Part shown: positions 1-8,971 of the stretch, piece by piece
How positions within the stretch are numbered: the stretch's first letter is position 1
Layout of the letters: every line of letters begins with the position of its first letter
DNA from: Mycobacterium marinum
GTDB taxonomy: Bacteria; Actinomycetota; Actinomycetes; Mycobacteriales; Mycobacteriaceae
Assembly: GCF_003391395.1 (NCBI RefSeq)
Contig: NZ_CP024190.1
Span: 3,844,001-3,908,000, forward strand
Reading direction: 5' to 3'
DNA length: 64,000 nucleotides
The notes under the pieces: model-generated
What the model saw: the letters and a program-made list of their open reading frames with translations, nothing else
What the model was told of the DNA's origin: nothing
Database searches by the model: none
Made by a program: the position numbers and the translations under genes

Positions 1-482
1 TCACCAACCCCACGGTGAACTCCTACAAGCGGCTGGTACCCGGCTACGAGGCCCCGATCAACCTGGTCTACAGCCAGCGCAACCGCTCGGCCTGTGTGCG
101 TATCCCGATCACCGGCAGCAACCCGAAGGCCAAGCGCCTCGAGTTCCGTTGCCCCGACTCGTCGGGCAACCCGTACCTGGCGTTCGCGGCGATGTTGATG
201 GCCGGTCTGGACGGCATCAAGAACAAGATCGAGCCCCAGGCGCCGGTCGACAAGGACCTCTACGAGCTGCCGCCGGAGGAAGCCGCAAACATCCCGCAGG
301 CCCCGACCCAGCTGGCCGCGGTGATCGACCGGCTCGAGGCTGACCACGAATACCTCACGGAGGGTGGCGTATTCACCCCCGACCTGATCGAGACGTGGAT
401 CAGCTTCAAGCGCGAGAACGAGATCGAGCCGGTCAACCTGCGGCCGCACCCGTACGAGTTCGCGCTCTACTATGACTGCTAG
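1..482 (+). CDS. glnA1: Glutamine synthetase I GlnA1, C-terminal part (5' end outside window)
   Basis: The frame is open from base 3 and encodes the last ~159 residues of a type I glutamine synthetase, which makes glutamine from glutamate, ammonia and ATP in the cytosol. Visible landmarks are NSYKRLVPGYEAP (substrate-binding part of the catalytic domain), the RNRSA segment, and KDLYELPPEE, whose Tyr (codon 261-263) is the adenylylation site targeted by GlnE. It ends in the usual YEFALYYDC-type tail. The adenylylatable Tyr separates it from GlnA2 (7542-8882), which has Trp there. glnE lies 4 kb downstream on the other strand; in M. tuberculosis these two are direct neighbours, so a PE_PGRS gene and two enzymes are inserted between them here. 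Confidence 0.97.
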   Translation, partial: TNPTVNSYKRLVPGYEAPINLVYSQRNRSACVRIPITGSNPKAKRLEFRCPDSSGNPYLAFAAMLMAGLDGIKNKIEPQAPVDKDLYELPPEEAANIPQAPTQLAAVIDRLEADHEYLTEGGVFTPDLIETWISFKRENEIEPVNLRPHPYEFALYYDC

Positions 483-528
483 AGACGTCTAGCGCGCTTC
501 CAAGTCGTGTAACACACACCGGGTACAG

Positions 529-577
529 CAACCCGCTTGGCGACCCTCACCGGTCGCCAAGCGGGTTGTCTGTTTTT
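529..577 (+). terminator. Intrinsic terminator of glnA1
   Basis: A perfect 17-bp inverted repeat (529-545 with 552-568, 6-nt loop) is followed by TCTGTTTTT. It starts 47 nt after the glnA1 stop. It is a strong, classical Rho-independent terminator, which is uncommon in mycobacteria. The remaining 172 nt up to the PE_PGRS start show no further feature except the ribosome binding site. Confidence 0.93.
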
Positions 578-749
578 CGCGCCGGAGTCTGCGCCGTGCC
601 GCCCTGCATCGCAGACGGTGCATCGGAAGGGCCAGCGATAGCCGGCAATCGCGTTTGCGGATCCACGCCATCGATTAGGCTCTGCTCAGCACGGCTCGTT
701 GACTCTGGCTTGCTGAATTCTGACTGTTCCTGGCCGAACCGGGGGGCAC

Positions 750-2930
750 ATGTCGTACGTCATTGCGGCACCAGAAGAGTTAGCCTCGGCGGCAAGGAAT
801 TTGGCGAATATCGGGGTGACGATCAACGCCGCGAACGCCAATGCGATCCTCGCGACCACCGAAGTCATCCAGCCCGGCGCCGATGCGGTGTCGGCTGCGA
901 TCACGGCCCTGATCAATTCGCACGGCTTGGGATATCAGTCGATCAGCCAGCAGACGACGGCGTTTCATGACCGGTTTGTGCAGACCGTCAACGCGGCTGC
1001 GGCCAGCTACACAACTACCGACCTCACCGCTGCGTCCCTGCTGAAGAGCATGCCTGCCGCAGTCAACGCACCCGCGCAGGCGTTGTTTGGGCGGCCGCTG
1101 ATCGGCAACGGCAGCAATGGCGCTCCAGGAACCGGGGCACCCGGCGGCGACGGCGGATTATTGTTCGGCAGCGGCGGAGCCGGTGGGTCCGGCGCTGGCG
1201 GTCAAGACGGTGGAGCCGGTGGGCGAGCCGGGCTCTTCGGCAACGGTGGCGCCGGCGGTGCCGGCGGGACGGGCCAGACCCAAGGAGGCGCCGGCGGGGC
1301 CGGCGGCCTGTTCTTAGGCAACGGCGGCGCCGGCGGTCCGGGCGGCTCCGGTGGCCTCAACGGGGGTGCCGGTGGTGCCGGCGGGGTCGGCGGGTTGATG
1401 TTCGGAGCCGGCGGTGCCGGCGGGGCGGGTGGAACGGGGACCTCCGGTATCGGTGGTTTGGGCGGGGACGGCGGTAGCGCCGGTGGCCTGTCGATCTCCG
1501 CCGGCGGGGCCGGTGGCAATGGCGGAACCGGGTTGTCCGGTTTCGGCGGTGCAGGTGGTGCCGGCGGAAACGCCGGACTCTACGGGCACGGTGGTGGCGG
1601 CGGAGCCGGCGGCACTGGCACCGGCATGGGCGTGGACAACGACGGTATCGGTGGGGCCGGCGGGGCCGGCGGGTCCGGCGGCTGGCTCATCGGCACCGGC
1701 GGAACCGGCGGCACCGGCGGATTCGGCGATGGCCCCCTGGGCGGGCAAGGCGGTGACGGCGGCAACGCCGGACTGTTCGGTGTCGGCGGCGACGGCGGTC
1801 TGGGCGGCACCGGCTTCTTTGGGGTCGGCGGAGCCGGTGGCGCCGCCGGCAACGCGGGCCTGATCTCCGGAACCGGCGGGGTCGGCGGCCAGGGCGGCGT
1901 GGGCGGGTTCGGCGAAGGCGGGGCCGGCGGGTCCGGAGGCGGGGCCGGGCTGATCGGCAATGGCGGCAGCGGCGGCACCGGCGGCAACGCCGTCGGGAAC
2001 TCTGGGGTCGGTGGCCACGGCGGCGCCGGTGGCCAGGGCGGCAGGCTCTACGGCAACGGCGGGGTCGGGGGCAACGGCGGATTCAGTGGCCCCATCACCG
2101 CCGGCGGGGCCGGTGGCACCGGCGGGACCGGGGGCGCCGCCGGACTGTTCGGTGACGGTGGAGCGGGCGGCGCTGGCGGGGCCAGCGGGTTCGCCAGCGG
2201 CGGTACCGGCGGCATCGGCGGTACCGGCGGGTTGCTCTTCGGCACGGCCGGTGACGGCGGCAACGGCGGGTTCGGCGCTGGTGGACGAGGCGGCTCCGGC
2301 GGGGCCGGCGGCGACGCCTGGCTGTTCGGCAGCGGCGGCGCCGGCGGCAGCGGCGGGGCCGGCGCCATCAACGACGGCGGCTCCGGCGGGGCGGGCGGCA
2401 ACGGCGGACGTCTGTTCGGAGATGCCGGAGCCGGTGGGAGCGGCGGGGCCGGCGGAACCAGCTTTCTCGATACCGTAATCGTTAGCAGCAACGGCGGGGC
2501 CGGCGGCAATGGCGGCAGCGCCGGGCTGGTCGGCAATGGCGGGGCCGGCGGCGCCGGGGGCCAGGGCGGGCTAATCGTCAGCGCCAACGGCAACAACGGC
2601 GGGGCCGGCGGCGACGGTGGCGGCGCCGGGTTGCTGTTGGGGGCCGGCGGCGCGGGGGGCCAGGGCGGCCTGGGCGGCAACACCGGCGACGGTGGCAATG
2701 GCGGCAACGGCGGCAACGCGGCTTTGATCGGTGACGGCGGAAGTGGTGGCGCCGGCGGCGACGCCGGCAGCGGCGACGCGGGCGACGGCGGCGACGGCGG
2801 CGACGCCCGGCTGGTCGGCAGCGGTGGTAACGGCGGCAACGGCGGATTCAGCGCGACGCCGGCCGCCGGCGGCACGGGTGGCGCCGCCGGCGCGGTGTTC
2901 GGCTCGGATGGGGTGGATGGGCTGCCCTGA
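750..2930 (+). CDS. PE_PGRS family protein
   Basis: 726 residues. Residues ~1-95 form a PE domain (starts MSYVIAAPEELASAARNL, with the helix pair and the FGRPLIGNG linker near residue 112), followed by ~600 residues of GGAGG/GGxGG PGRS repeats down to the stop. PE domains of this family direct export through type VII (ESX-5) secretion and PGRS tails are typically displayed at the cell envelope; the role of this member is unknown. The ATG is preceded by GGGGGG at a good distance. It sits between glnA1 and the leftward glnE operon, where M. tuberculosis has no gene. It is very GC-rich; long reverse-strand proline-rich frames across it are shadows. Confidence 0.95.
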   Translation: MSYVIAAPEELASAARNLANIGVTINAANANAILATTEVIQPGADAVSAAITALINSHGLGYQSISQQTTAFHDRFVQTVNAAAASYTTTDLTAASLLKSMPAAVNAPAQALFGRPLIGNGSNGAPGTGAPGGDGGLLFGSGGAGGSGAGGQDGGAGGRAGLFGNGGAGGAGGTGQTQGGAGGAGGLFLGNGGAGGPGGSGGLNGGAGGAGGVGGLMFGAGGAGGAGGTGTSGIGGLGGDGGSAGGLSISAGGAGGNGGTGLSGFGGAGGAGGNAGLYGHGGGGGAGGTGTGMGVDNDGIGGAGGAGGSGGWLIGTGGTGGTGGFGDGPLGGQGGDGGNAGLFGVGGDGGLGGTGFFGVGGAGGAAGNAGLISGTGGVGGQGGVGGFGEGGAGGSGGGAGLIGNGGSGGTGGNAVGNSGVGGHGGAGGQGGRLYGNGGVGGNGGFSGPITAGGAGGTGGTGGAAGLFGDGGAGGAGGASGFASGGTGGIGGTGGLLFGTAGDGGNGGFGAGGRGGSGGAGGDAWLFGSGGAGGSGGAGAINDGGSGGAGGNGGRLFGDAGAGGSGGAGGTSFLDTVIVSSNGGAGGNGGSAGLVGNGGAGGAGGQGGLIVSANGNNGGAGGDGGGAGLLLGAGGAGGQGGLGGNTGDGGNGGNGGNAALIGDGGSGGAGGDAGSGDAGDGGDGGDARLVGSGGNGGNGGFSATPAAGGTGGAAGAVFGSDGVDGLP

Positions 2931-2974
2931 CCGGCGACCGATCCAAATGGCCGGATTGGCCGTCCGCGCCACGG

Positions 2975-3835
2975 CTAGCTGTCGAGCGAGAGGTCGTTGC
3001 GGAATCGCGCCATGCCGTCGATCTTCGCGTCCAATCCGGCGTCCGGCCCGGTGTAGAACATCCACGGCATGGTGATGATCCCGGTGATGCCGGCATCCTC
3101 GGCACGCTGGTAGTCGGCGGGGGTGAAGGCATCGGTCAGCGGCGTCAGGATGGTGAAATCATCTACTGGCAAGCCGTTTTCGGCACGCAGTTCGCGTAGC
3201 CTGCCCACCGCCTCGATGGCCCGTTCGGTCTTGATCAAGTCTCCGATCCAGCCGTCGTAGCGGGCGGCGCGGCGCAACGCGATGTCGCTGAGCCCCCCGA
3301 CGTAGATCGGAATGGGCGGCGGAGTTGGCTGCATCTCCAGGCGCGGAGTTTGGTAGAACCGACCCTCGAATTCCGTCCAGCCCGGTTCCCACAGCCGCTT
3401 CATCAGGGCGAGCATTTCGTCGGTACGTTTGCCGCGGGCCGCGAACTGCTCCCCCATCAGAGCGAATTCCTCGGCGCACCAGCCGACGCCGACGCCCAGC
3501 TCGACCCGTCCCGACGCCAGAAGTGCGGCAGTAGCAATGGCTTTCGCCGCCGAATAGGGGTTGCGCATCGCGGGAATGTACACGGTGGTGACGAACTTCA
3601 GCCGCCGCGTCACCTGCGCAAGCGCACCCACGAGGACCCAGGGATCAGGCCAGTCGGTGAACGGCTGCCATCGCCGCTGCCCGTCCTTGGTATAGGGGTA
3701 GGGGGTCTGCAATGTCTCCAGGTTGACCACGTGGTCCGGGATCCCGATGCCGTCATAGCCCAGCTCGTCGGCGGCCTTGGTGATCTGGATGATCTCCGAG
3801 GTGTTGAGGAAGGCGCTGCTGACGTAGAACTTCAC
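2975..3835 (-). CDS. LLM-class (F420-dependent type) oxidoreductase
   Basis: 286 residues from a GTG start (VKFYVSSAF) with GGGAGG upstream. The frame stays open much further upstream, but that part overlaps the thioesterase gene and is not protein-like. Luciferase-like monooxygenase fold: ADELGYDGIGIPDH near the N-terminus, the VTTVYIPAMRNPYSAAKAIATA strand-helix, GRVELGVGVGWCAEEF, and PIPIYVGGLSDIALRRAARYDGW. In mycobacteria most such proteins use coenzyme F420; the cofactor is inferred from family and genus. Its GTG overlaps the thioesterase stop by 4 bp (GTGA), so the two are translationally coupled, at the end of the glnA2-glnE-thioesterase direction. Substrate unknown. Confidence 0.87.
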   Translation of the reverse strand: MKFYVSSAFLNTSEIIQITKAADELGYDGIGIPDHVVNLETLQTPYPYTKDGQRRWQPFTDWPDPWVLVGALAQVTRRLKFVTTVYIPAMRNPYSAAKAIATAALLASGRVELGVGVGWCAEEFALMGEQFAARGKRTDEMLALMKRLWEPGWTEFEGRFYQTPRLEMQPTPPPIPIYVGGLSDIALRRAARYDGWIGDLIKTERAIEAVGRLRELRAENGLPVDDFTILTPLTDAFTPADYQRAEDAGITGIITMPWMFYTGPDAGLDAKIDGMARFRNDLSLDS

Positions 3836-4470
3836 CGGACCTCCCGCGCCCAAGCCGGTTTGATGAAGACCCCCTCGGCCTGCGCCGTGATTCCCTCGGC
3901 GTCGGACAGAAATCCGCGTGCAAAGGTTTTGACGCCTTCGGTCCGGTCCACCCATGCTTCGCAGCGCAGCGGCCCCAGTGGGGTGCCGCGCAGGTATTTC
4001 ACCGTGATGGTGCCGGTGAACAGGGGCTGGGTCCGTCCCTGGCTGGCCGCCTCGCCAAGCAGATGATCCAGCACCAGTGCGCACACCCCGCCGTGCACCA
4101 GGCCGGGCGGACCCTCGTAGGCCGCGCCCAGCACGAATTCGGCCCGGCACCGGCCGTCTGCGGCGTCGGGATCGCGATGGACAACCACCGGCGGTGCTAT
4201 CGGATTGCACTGGCCGATTACCGCATTTGCCAGCGGAATCGGGCGCGCGTCACCGCGGTAGCTGACCTCGCATGGCCGGCTCTGCTCGCGGCGCAGCGAC
4301 TGTGTCACCGCCTCGATCACGGCCCTCGCCTGCAGGATCCCCTCTTCGTCTGCCCGGGTTTGGATGGTGGCGTCGATGAGATCGCGCACGGCCTCGGCCA
4401 GGGGTGCGTAGGTCGCCTCGACCCGATCCAGCTCAGCGTCGTCGCTCGAGCCCTCGAACGCGGCGCCCAA
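3832..4470 (-). CDS. PaaI-like hot-dog thioesterase
   Basis: 212 residues. The C-terminal ~120 residues carry the hot-dog thioesterase signature GPPGLVHGGVCALVLDHLLG followed by a TVKYLRGTPLG strand, as in acyl-CoA thioesterases of the THEM4/PaaI group. The first ~90 residues are a mostly helical extension. The start is TTG at 4470, 13 nt from the glnE stop, with an AGGGG that overlaps the glnE stop; a later start is possible. It likely hydrolyses an acyl-CoA. Its placement between glnE and an LLM oxidoreductase, coupled to the latter by a 4-bp overlap, suggests these two form a functional pair, not a role in nitrogen metabolism. Confidence 0.83.
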   Translation of the reverse strand: MGAAFEGSSDDAELDRVEATYAPLAEAVRDLIDATIQTRADEEGILQARAVIEAVTQSLRREQSRPCEVSYRGDARPIPLANAVIGQCNPIAPPVVVHRDPDAADGRCRAEFVLGAAYEGPPGLVHGGVCALVLDHLLGEAASQGRTQPLFTGTITVKYLRGTPLGPLRCEAWVDRTEGVKTFARGFLSDAEGITAQAEGVFIKPAWAREVR

Positions 4471-4483
4471 CCCGGACCAGCCC

Positions 4484-7471
4484 CTAACTTCCGAACACCT
4501 TGCGCACGACGGCTTTCGCGCGCCGGGTTACCCGCAGATAGTTGTCCAGGAACTCGCCACCGTCGTCGTTGTGCCAGCCGGCGGCCACCGCCACCGCGTT
4601 GAGCTGACGTCCCGGTCCCGGCAGCTGGTCGGTGGGCTTGCCACGCACCAGCACCAAGGCGTTGCGCGCCCGGGTCGCGGTCAACCAAGCCTGCCGCAGC
4701 AGCTTCACCTCGTCCTCGGCGACCAGTTTCGCCTCGGCTATCGCATCCAGTGATTCCAGCGTCGAGGTGTTGTGCAAGGCCTCGATCTCGTGCGCGTTTT
4801 GCAGTTGCAGCAGCTGCACGGTCCATTCGATGTCGGCCAGCCCGCCGCGGCCCAGCTTGGTGTGCGTATTGGGGTCGGCGCCGCGCGGCAGCCGTTCGGA
4901 CTCGACCCGCGCCTTGATGCGGCGGATTTCATGCACCGCCTCGGCGGAGACGCCGTCGGGCGGATAGCGGGTGTGGTCTACCAGCAGCAAGAACCGCTGG
5001 CCCAGCTCCGCATCGCCGGCGACCGCGTGCGCGCGCAGTAGCGCCTGGATCTCCCAGGCCTGCGCCCACTGCGCGTAGTAGGCCTCATAGGACGCCAACG
5101 TGCGAACCAGTGGACCGTTGCGGCCTTCCGGCCGAAGGTTGGCATCCACCTCCAGCGGTGGATCGACGCTGGGCGTGCCCAGTTTTGCTCGAACCTGCTC
5201 GGCCACCGCGGTGGACCATTTCACCGCCTGCGCATCGGTCACACCGCTGGCCGGTTCACAGACGTACATGACATCGGCATCTGATCCGTAGCTCAATTCG
5301 GAGCCGCCCAGTCTGCCCATGCCGATGACCGCGATGCGGGCCAGGGGCCGTCCCCCCTCGGGGGTGTTGGCCCGGATCATCGCCTCCAGCGCGGATTGCA
5401 GCACCGCCACCCACACCGAGGTCAGCGCACGGCACACCTCGGTGACTTCGAGCAGGCCCAGCAGGTCCGCGGAACCGATGCGGGCGAGCTCGCGGCGTCG
5501 TAGCGTGCGGGCGGCGGCGATGGCGCGCAACGGATCGGAGTATCGGCCCGCCGAGGCAATCAGTGCCCGGGCAACCGCCGCGGGCTCCGTCTCGAGCAGT
5601 TTGGGTCCGGTCCGGCCGTCGCCGTAGTTCTGAATCACCTCGGGTGCGCGCATCAACAGATCTGGCACGAAAGCCGAGGTGCCCAGCACGTGCATCAGCC
5701 GCCTACCCACGGTCGGCTTGTCGCGCAGGGTCGACAGATACCAGCTTTGCGGGGCCAGCGCCTCGCTGAGCCGGCGGTAGGCCAACAGCCCGCCGTCGGG
5801 GTCTGGGGCATAGGACAGCCAGTCCAACAGCCTGGGCAACAGCACCGACTGCACGCGCGCGCGCCGGCCGCTGTGATTGACCAGCGCCGCCATATGCTTC
5901 AACGCGGTCTGCGGGCCCTCGTAGCCCAGCGCCGCCAGCTGGCGCTCAGCCGCCTCCGACGTCATGCCCCGCCCGGCGATTTCCAGCCCGGCCGGGGCAA
6001 TCGACTCCAGCAGCGGCTGATAGAAGAGCTTCGCGTGCAGCCGCGACACTCGCACGTTCTGATGCTTGAGTTCCTCGCGCAGCATCCCGGCCGCGTCGTG
6101 ACGGCCGTCGGGCCGGATGTGAGCCGCCCGCGCCAGCCAGCGCACCGCCTCTTCGTCCTCGAATTCGGGCAGCAGGTGGGTGCGTTTGAGTCGCTGCAGC
6201 TGCAGGCGATGCTCGAGCAGGCGCAGGAATTCGTAGGAGGCGATCATGTTCGCCGCGTCCTCGCGCCCGATGTAGCCGCCTTCGCCGAGCGCCGACAGCG
6301 CGTCCACGGTAGAGGCGACATGCAGCGACTCGTCGCTGCGGCCATGCACGAGCTGCAGCAGTTGCGCGACGAATTCCACGTCGCGCAGCCCGCCGGTCCC
6401 CAGCTTGAGCTCGCGCCCGCGGATATCGGCGGGCACCAGCTGCTCCACCCGGCGGCGCATGGCCTGCACCTCGGCCACGAAGTCGTCACGTTCGCAGGCG
6501 GTCCACACCATCGGCATCAGCGCGGCCAGGTAGCGCTGGCCCAGTTCAGCGTCGCCGACCGCCGCCCGGGCTTTCAGCAGTGCCTGGAACTCCCAGGTCT
6601 TGGCCCAACGCTGGTAGTAGGCGATGTGCGATTCGACGGTGCGGACCAACTCGCCGCTGCGGCCCTCCGGGCGCAGTCCGGCATCCACTTCGAAGAACGT
6701 CGATGACGCCACCCGCATCATCTCGCCGGCGACGCGGATGCTGATCGGGTCGGCGCGCTCGGCCACAAAGATGACGTCGACATCGCTGACGTAATTCAGT
6801 TCGCGGGCGCCGCATTTGCCCATCGCGATGACCGCCAGTCGCGGTGGTGTGCGGTCGCGGCACACCGTCTTTTCGGCCAGCCGCAAAGCCGCCGCCAGCG
6901 CGGCGTCGGCGATATCGGCCAGGTGCGCGGCCACCACGGTGAACGGCAGCACCGGTTCGTCTTCGACCGTCGCCGCCAGGTCCAGCCCGGCCAGCACCAG
7001 AACGTGGTCACGGTGCAGGGCGCGCAACCGATGTACGGCCGAGGCCGGCGCCGCGGCCACCTCCTCGGCCAGATCCACGAACGACTCGAGCAGCGCCGCG
7101 TGTGATGGCAGTGCGACCTTGCCCCTGAGCAACTTCCACGACTGCGGATTGGCGACCAGGTGGTCCCCCAGCGACAGCGAGGAACCCAGCACTGCGAACA
7201 GTCGCCCGCGCAGGCTGCGTTCGTTGAGCAGCGCCGCGTTCAGCTCGTCCCATCCGGTGTCGGGGTTCTCGGCGAGCCGTACCAAGACCTTCAGGGCAGC
7301 GTCGGCGTCCGGTGCGCGTGATAACGACCAGAGCAGATCCACATGCGCCTGGTCATCGTGTTCGGTCCAACCCAGCTCCGCCAGGCGCGCCCCGGCCAGG
7401 GCATCCACCAATCCCAGACGGCCGACGCTGGGCAGCTTTGGTCGCTGCGTCGCGGGCTTCGTCACGTTCAT
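4484..7471 (-). CDS. glnE: Bifunctional glutamine synthetase adenylyltransferase / deadenylylase
   Basis: 995 residues, the family length. Two nucleotidyltransferase modules are visible: an N-terminal one with ELNYVSDVDVIFV (residues ~223-235, deadenylylating half) and a C-terminal one with LSYGSDADVMYV (residues ~719-730, adenylylating half), each followed by a conserved VDANLRPEGR or VDAGLRPEGR segment and a helical domain (KLGTGGLRDVEF and KLGRGGLADIEW). It transfers AMP to and from the GlnA1 Tyr. It is leftward, 70 nt after glnA2 in the same direction, as in M. tuberculosis. No strong ribosome binding site is seen before the ATG. Confidence 0.97.
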   Translation of the reverse strand: MNVTKPATQRPKLPSVGRLGLVDALAGARLAELGWTEHDDQAHVDLLWSLSRAPDADAALKVLVRLAENPDTGWDELNAALLNERSLRGRLFAVLGSSLSLGDHLVANPQSWKLLRGKVALPSHAALLESFVDLAEEVAAAPASAVHRLRALHRDHVLVLAGLDLAATVEDEPVLPFTVVAAHLADIADAALAAALRLAEKTVCRDRTPPRLAVIAMGKCGARELNYVSDVDVIFVAERADPISIRVAGEMMRVASSTFFEVDAGLRPEGRSGELVRTVESHIAYYQRWAKTWEFQALLKARAAVGDAELGQRYLAALMPMVWTACERDDFVAEVQAMRRRVEQLVPADIRGRELKLGTGGLRDVEFVAQLLQLVHGRSDESLHVASTVDALSALGEGGYIGREDAANMIASYEFLRLLEHRLQLQRLKRTHLLPEFEDEEAVRWLARAAHIRPDGRHDAAGMLREELKHQNVRVSRLHAKLFYQPLLESIAPAGLEIAGRGMTSEAAERQLAALGYEGPQTALKHMAALVNHSGRRARVQSVLLPRLLDWLSYAPDPDGGLLAYRRLSEALAPQSWYLSTLRDKPTVGRRLMHVLGTSAFVPDLLMRAPEVIQNYGDGRTGPKLLETEPAAVARALIASAGRYSDPLRAIAAARTLRRRELARIGSADLLGLLEVTEVCRALTSVWVAVLQSALEAMIRANTPEGGRPLARIAVIGMGRLGGSELSYGSDADVMYVCEPASGVTDAQAVKWSTAVAEQVRAKLGTPSVDPPLEVDANLRPEGRNGPLVRTLASYEAYYAQWAQAWEIQALLRAHAVAGDAELGQRFLLLVDHTRYPPDGVSAEAVHEIRRIKARVESERLPRGADPNTHTKLGRGGLADIEWTVQLLQLQNAHEIEALHNTSTLESLDAIAEAKLVAEDEVKLLRQAWLTATRARNALVLVRGKPTDQLPGPGRQLNAVAVAAGWHNDDGGEFLDNYLRVTRRAKAVVRKVFGS

Positions 7472-7541
7472 GACGGTAGCGCAAGCCGACCGCTGATCGG
7501 ACCGTCTGGTCCATCAGATTGATTTCACCGCGCCCCGCGGG

Positions 7542-8882
7542 CTACAGCGACAGGTATGTGCTCAGTTCGTATGGGGTGACGTGACTGCGGTAGGTGGCCC
7601 ATTCACGACGCTTGTTGCGCAGGAAGAAGTCAAAAACATGCTCCCCCAATGCCTCCGCGACCAGCTCGGAGGATTCCATCGCGCGCAGCGCGCTGTCCAG
7701 GCTCGTCGGCAGCTCGCGGTAGCCCATGGTGCGGCGCTCTTCGGGCGTCAGGTCCCACACGTTGTCCTCGGCCTGCGGGCCCAGCACGTAGCCCTTCTCC
7801 ACCCCGCGCAGCCCGGCGGCCAGCAGCACTGCGAACGCGAGATACGGATTGCACGCGGAGTCGGGGCTGCGCACCTCGATCCGCCGCGACGACGTCTTGT
7901 GCGGCGTGTACATCGGCACGCGCACCAGCGCGGAGCGGTTGGCCGCCCCCCAGGAGGCGGCGGTGGGCGCTTCACCGCCCAGGATGAGCCGCTTGTAGGA
8001 GTTGACCCATTGGTTGGTCACCGCGCTGATCTCAGAGGCGTGCTCGAGGATCCCGGCGATGAACGACTTGCCCACCTCCGACAGCTGCAGCGGATCGTCG
8101 GGGCTGTGGAACGCGTTGACATCACCCTCGAACAGGCTCATGTGGGTGTGCATCGCCGAACCGGCGTGCTGGCCAAACGGCTTGGGCATGAACGTGGCGC
8201 GCACGCCCTCTTCCAGCGCCACTTCCTTGATGACGTAGCGGAAGGTCATCACGTTGTCGGCCATCGAGAGCGCGTCAGCGAACCGCAGATCGATTTCCTG
8301 CTGGCCCGGCGCGCCTTCGTGATGGCTGAATTCCACCGAGATTCCCATGAACTCCAGGGCGTCGATCGCGTGCCGGCGAAACTTCGACGCCGATACATGC
8401 ACCGCCTGGTCGAAATAGCCGGCGTTGTCGATCGGCACCGGTTCCGTCCCGTCCTCGGGGCCGGGGTTGAGCAAGAAGAATTCGATCTCGGGATGTACGT
8501 AGCAGGAGAAGCCGAGTTCGTTGGCCTTGGTCAGCTGACGCCGCAGCACGTGGCGCGGATCGGCCCACGACGGCGAGCCGTCCGGCATGGTGATGTCGCA
8601 GAAGATCCGAGCCGAATGGTGATGGCCGGCGTCGGTGACCCAGGGCAGCACCTGGAAGGTGGACGGATCCGGGTGCGCCACTGTGTCGGATTCCGAGACC
8701 CGGGCAAAGCCCTCGATCGACGATCCGTCGAAGCCGATGCCTTCCTCAAAGGCGCCTTCGAGTTCGGCAGGTGCGATCGCAACCGACTTGAGAAAACCAA
8801 GCACGTCGGTGAACCAAAGCCGGACGAAGCGGATGTCACGCTCTTCCAGTGTGCGGAGGACGAATTCCTTCTGCCGATCCAT
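7542..8882 (-). CDS. glnA2: Type I glutamine synthetase GlnA2
   Basis: 446 residues from ATG at 8882 (MDRQKEFVLRTLEERDIRF); the frame extends six codons further but this start matches the known protein. Beta-Grasp domain first, then catalytic domain with GIGFDGSSIEGF, ATFMPKPFGQHAGSAMH (ATP/metal site) and NRSALVRVP. The position that carries the adenylylated Tyr in GlnA1 reads DNVWDLTPEER, so this isoform cannot be adenylylated there. In M. tuberculosis GlnA2 is not essential in culture. It is the first gene of the leftward glnA2-glnE run and has a GlnR-like box upstream. Confidence 0.95.
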   Translation of the reverse strand: MDRQKEFVLRTLEERDIRFVRLWFTDVLGFLKSVAIAPAELEGAFEEGIGFDGSSIEGFARVSESDTVAHPDPSTFQVLPWVTDAGHHHSARIFCDITMPDGSPSWADPRHVLRRQLTKANELGFSCYVHPEIEFFLLNPGPEDGTEPVPIDNAGYFDQAVHVSASKFRRHAIDALEFMGISVEFSHHEGAPGQQEIDLRFADALSMADNVMTFRYVIKEVALEEGVRATFMPKPFGQHAGSAMHTHMSLFEGDVNAFHSPDDPLQLSEVGKSFIAGILEHASEISAVTNQWVNSYKRLILGGEAPTAASWGAANRSALVRVPMYTPHKTSSRRIEVRSPDSACNPYLAFAVLLAAGLRGVEKGYVLGPQAEDNVWDLTPEERRTMGYRELPTSLDSALRAMESSELVAEALGEHVFDFFLRNKRREWATYRSHVTPYELSTYLSL

Positions 8883-8905
8883 GACTCGAACAGTATGCAA
8901 GATGT

Positions 8906-8921
8906 GTTAAATGCGTGTTAC
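8906..8921 (-). promoter_or_regulatory. Putative GlnR box upstream of glnA2
   Basis: On the glnA2 coding strand the sequence reads GTAAC-n6-TTAAC, close to the actinobacterial GlnR pattern GTnAC-n6-GnAAC. It lies 24-39 nt before the glnA2 ATG, just upstream of a TACTGT hexamer that could be a -10 box (7 nt before the ATG, implying a nearly leaderless mRNA). The match is one half-site plus a near-match, so this is a hypothesis. Confidence 0.4.
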
Positions 8922-8971
8922 CGATGCCCGGCCAGGCACGTTGCGGAGTGCCCGGGCGAGCGCGCGACCGG

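Noticed and set aside
2048..2875. Long proline-rich reverse-strand frames across all four PE_PGRS genes
   Set aside because: They are the complement of GGC/GGN repeats and have no ribosome binding site; shadows of the PGRS coding.
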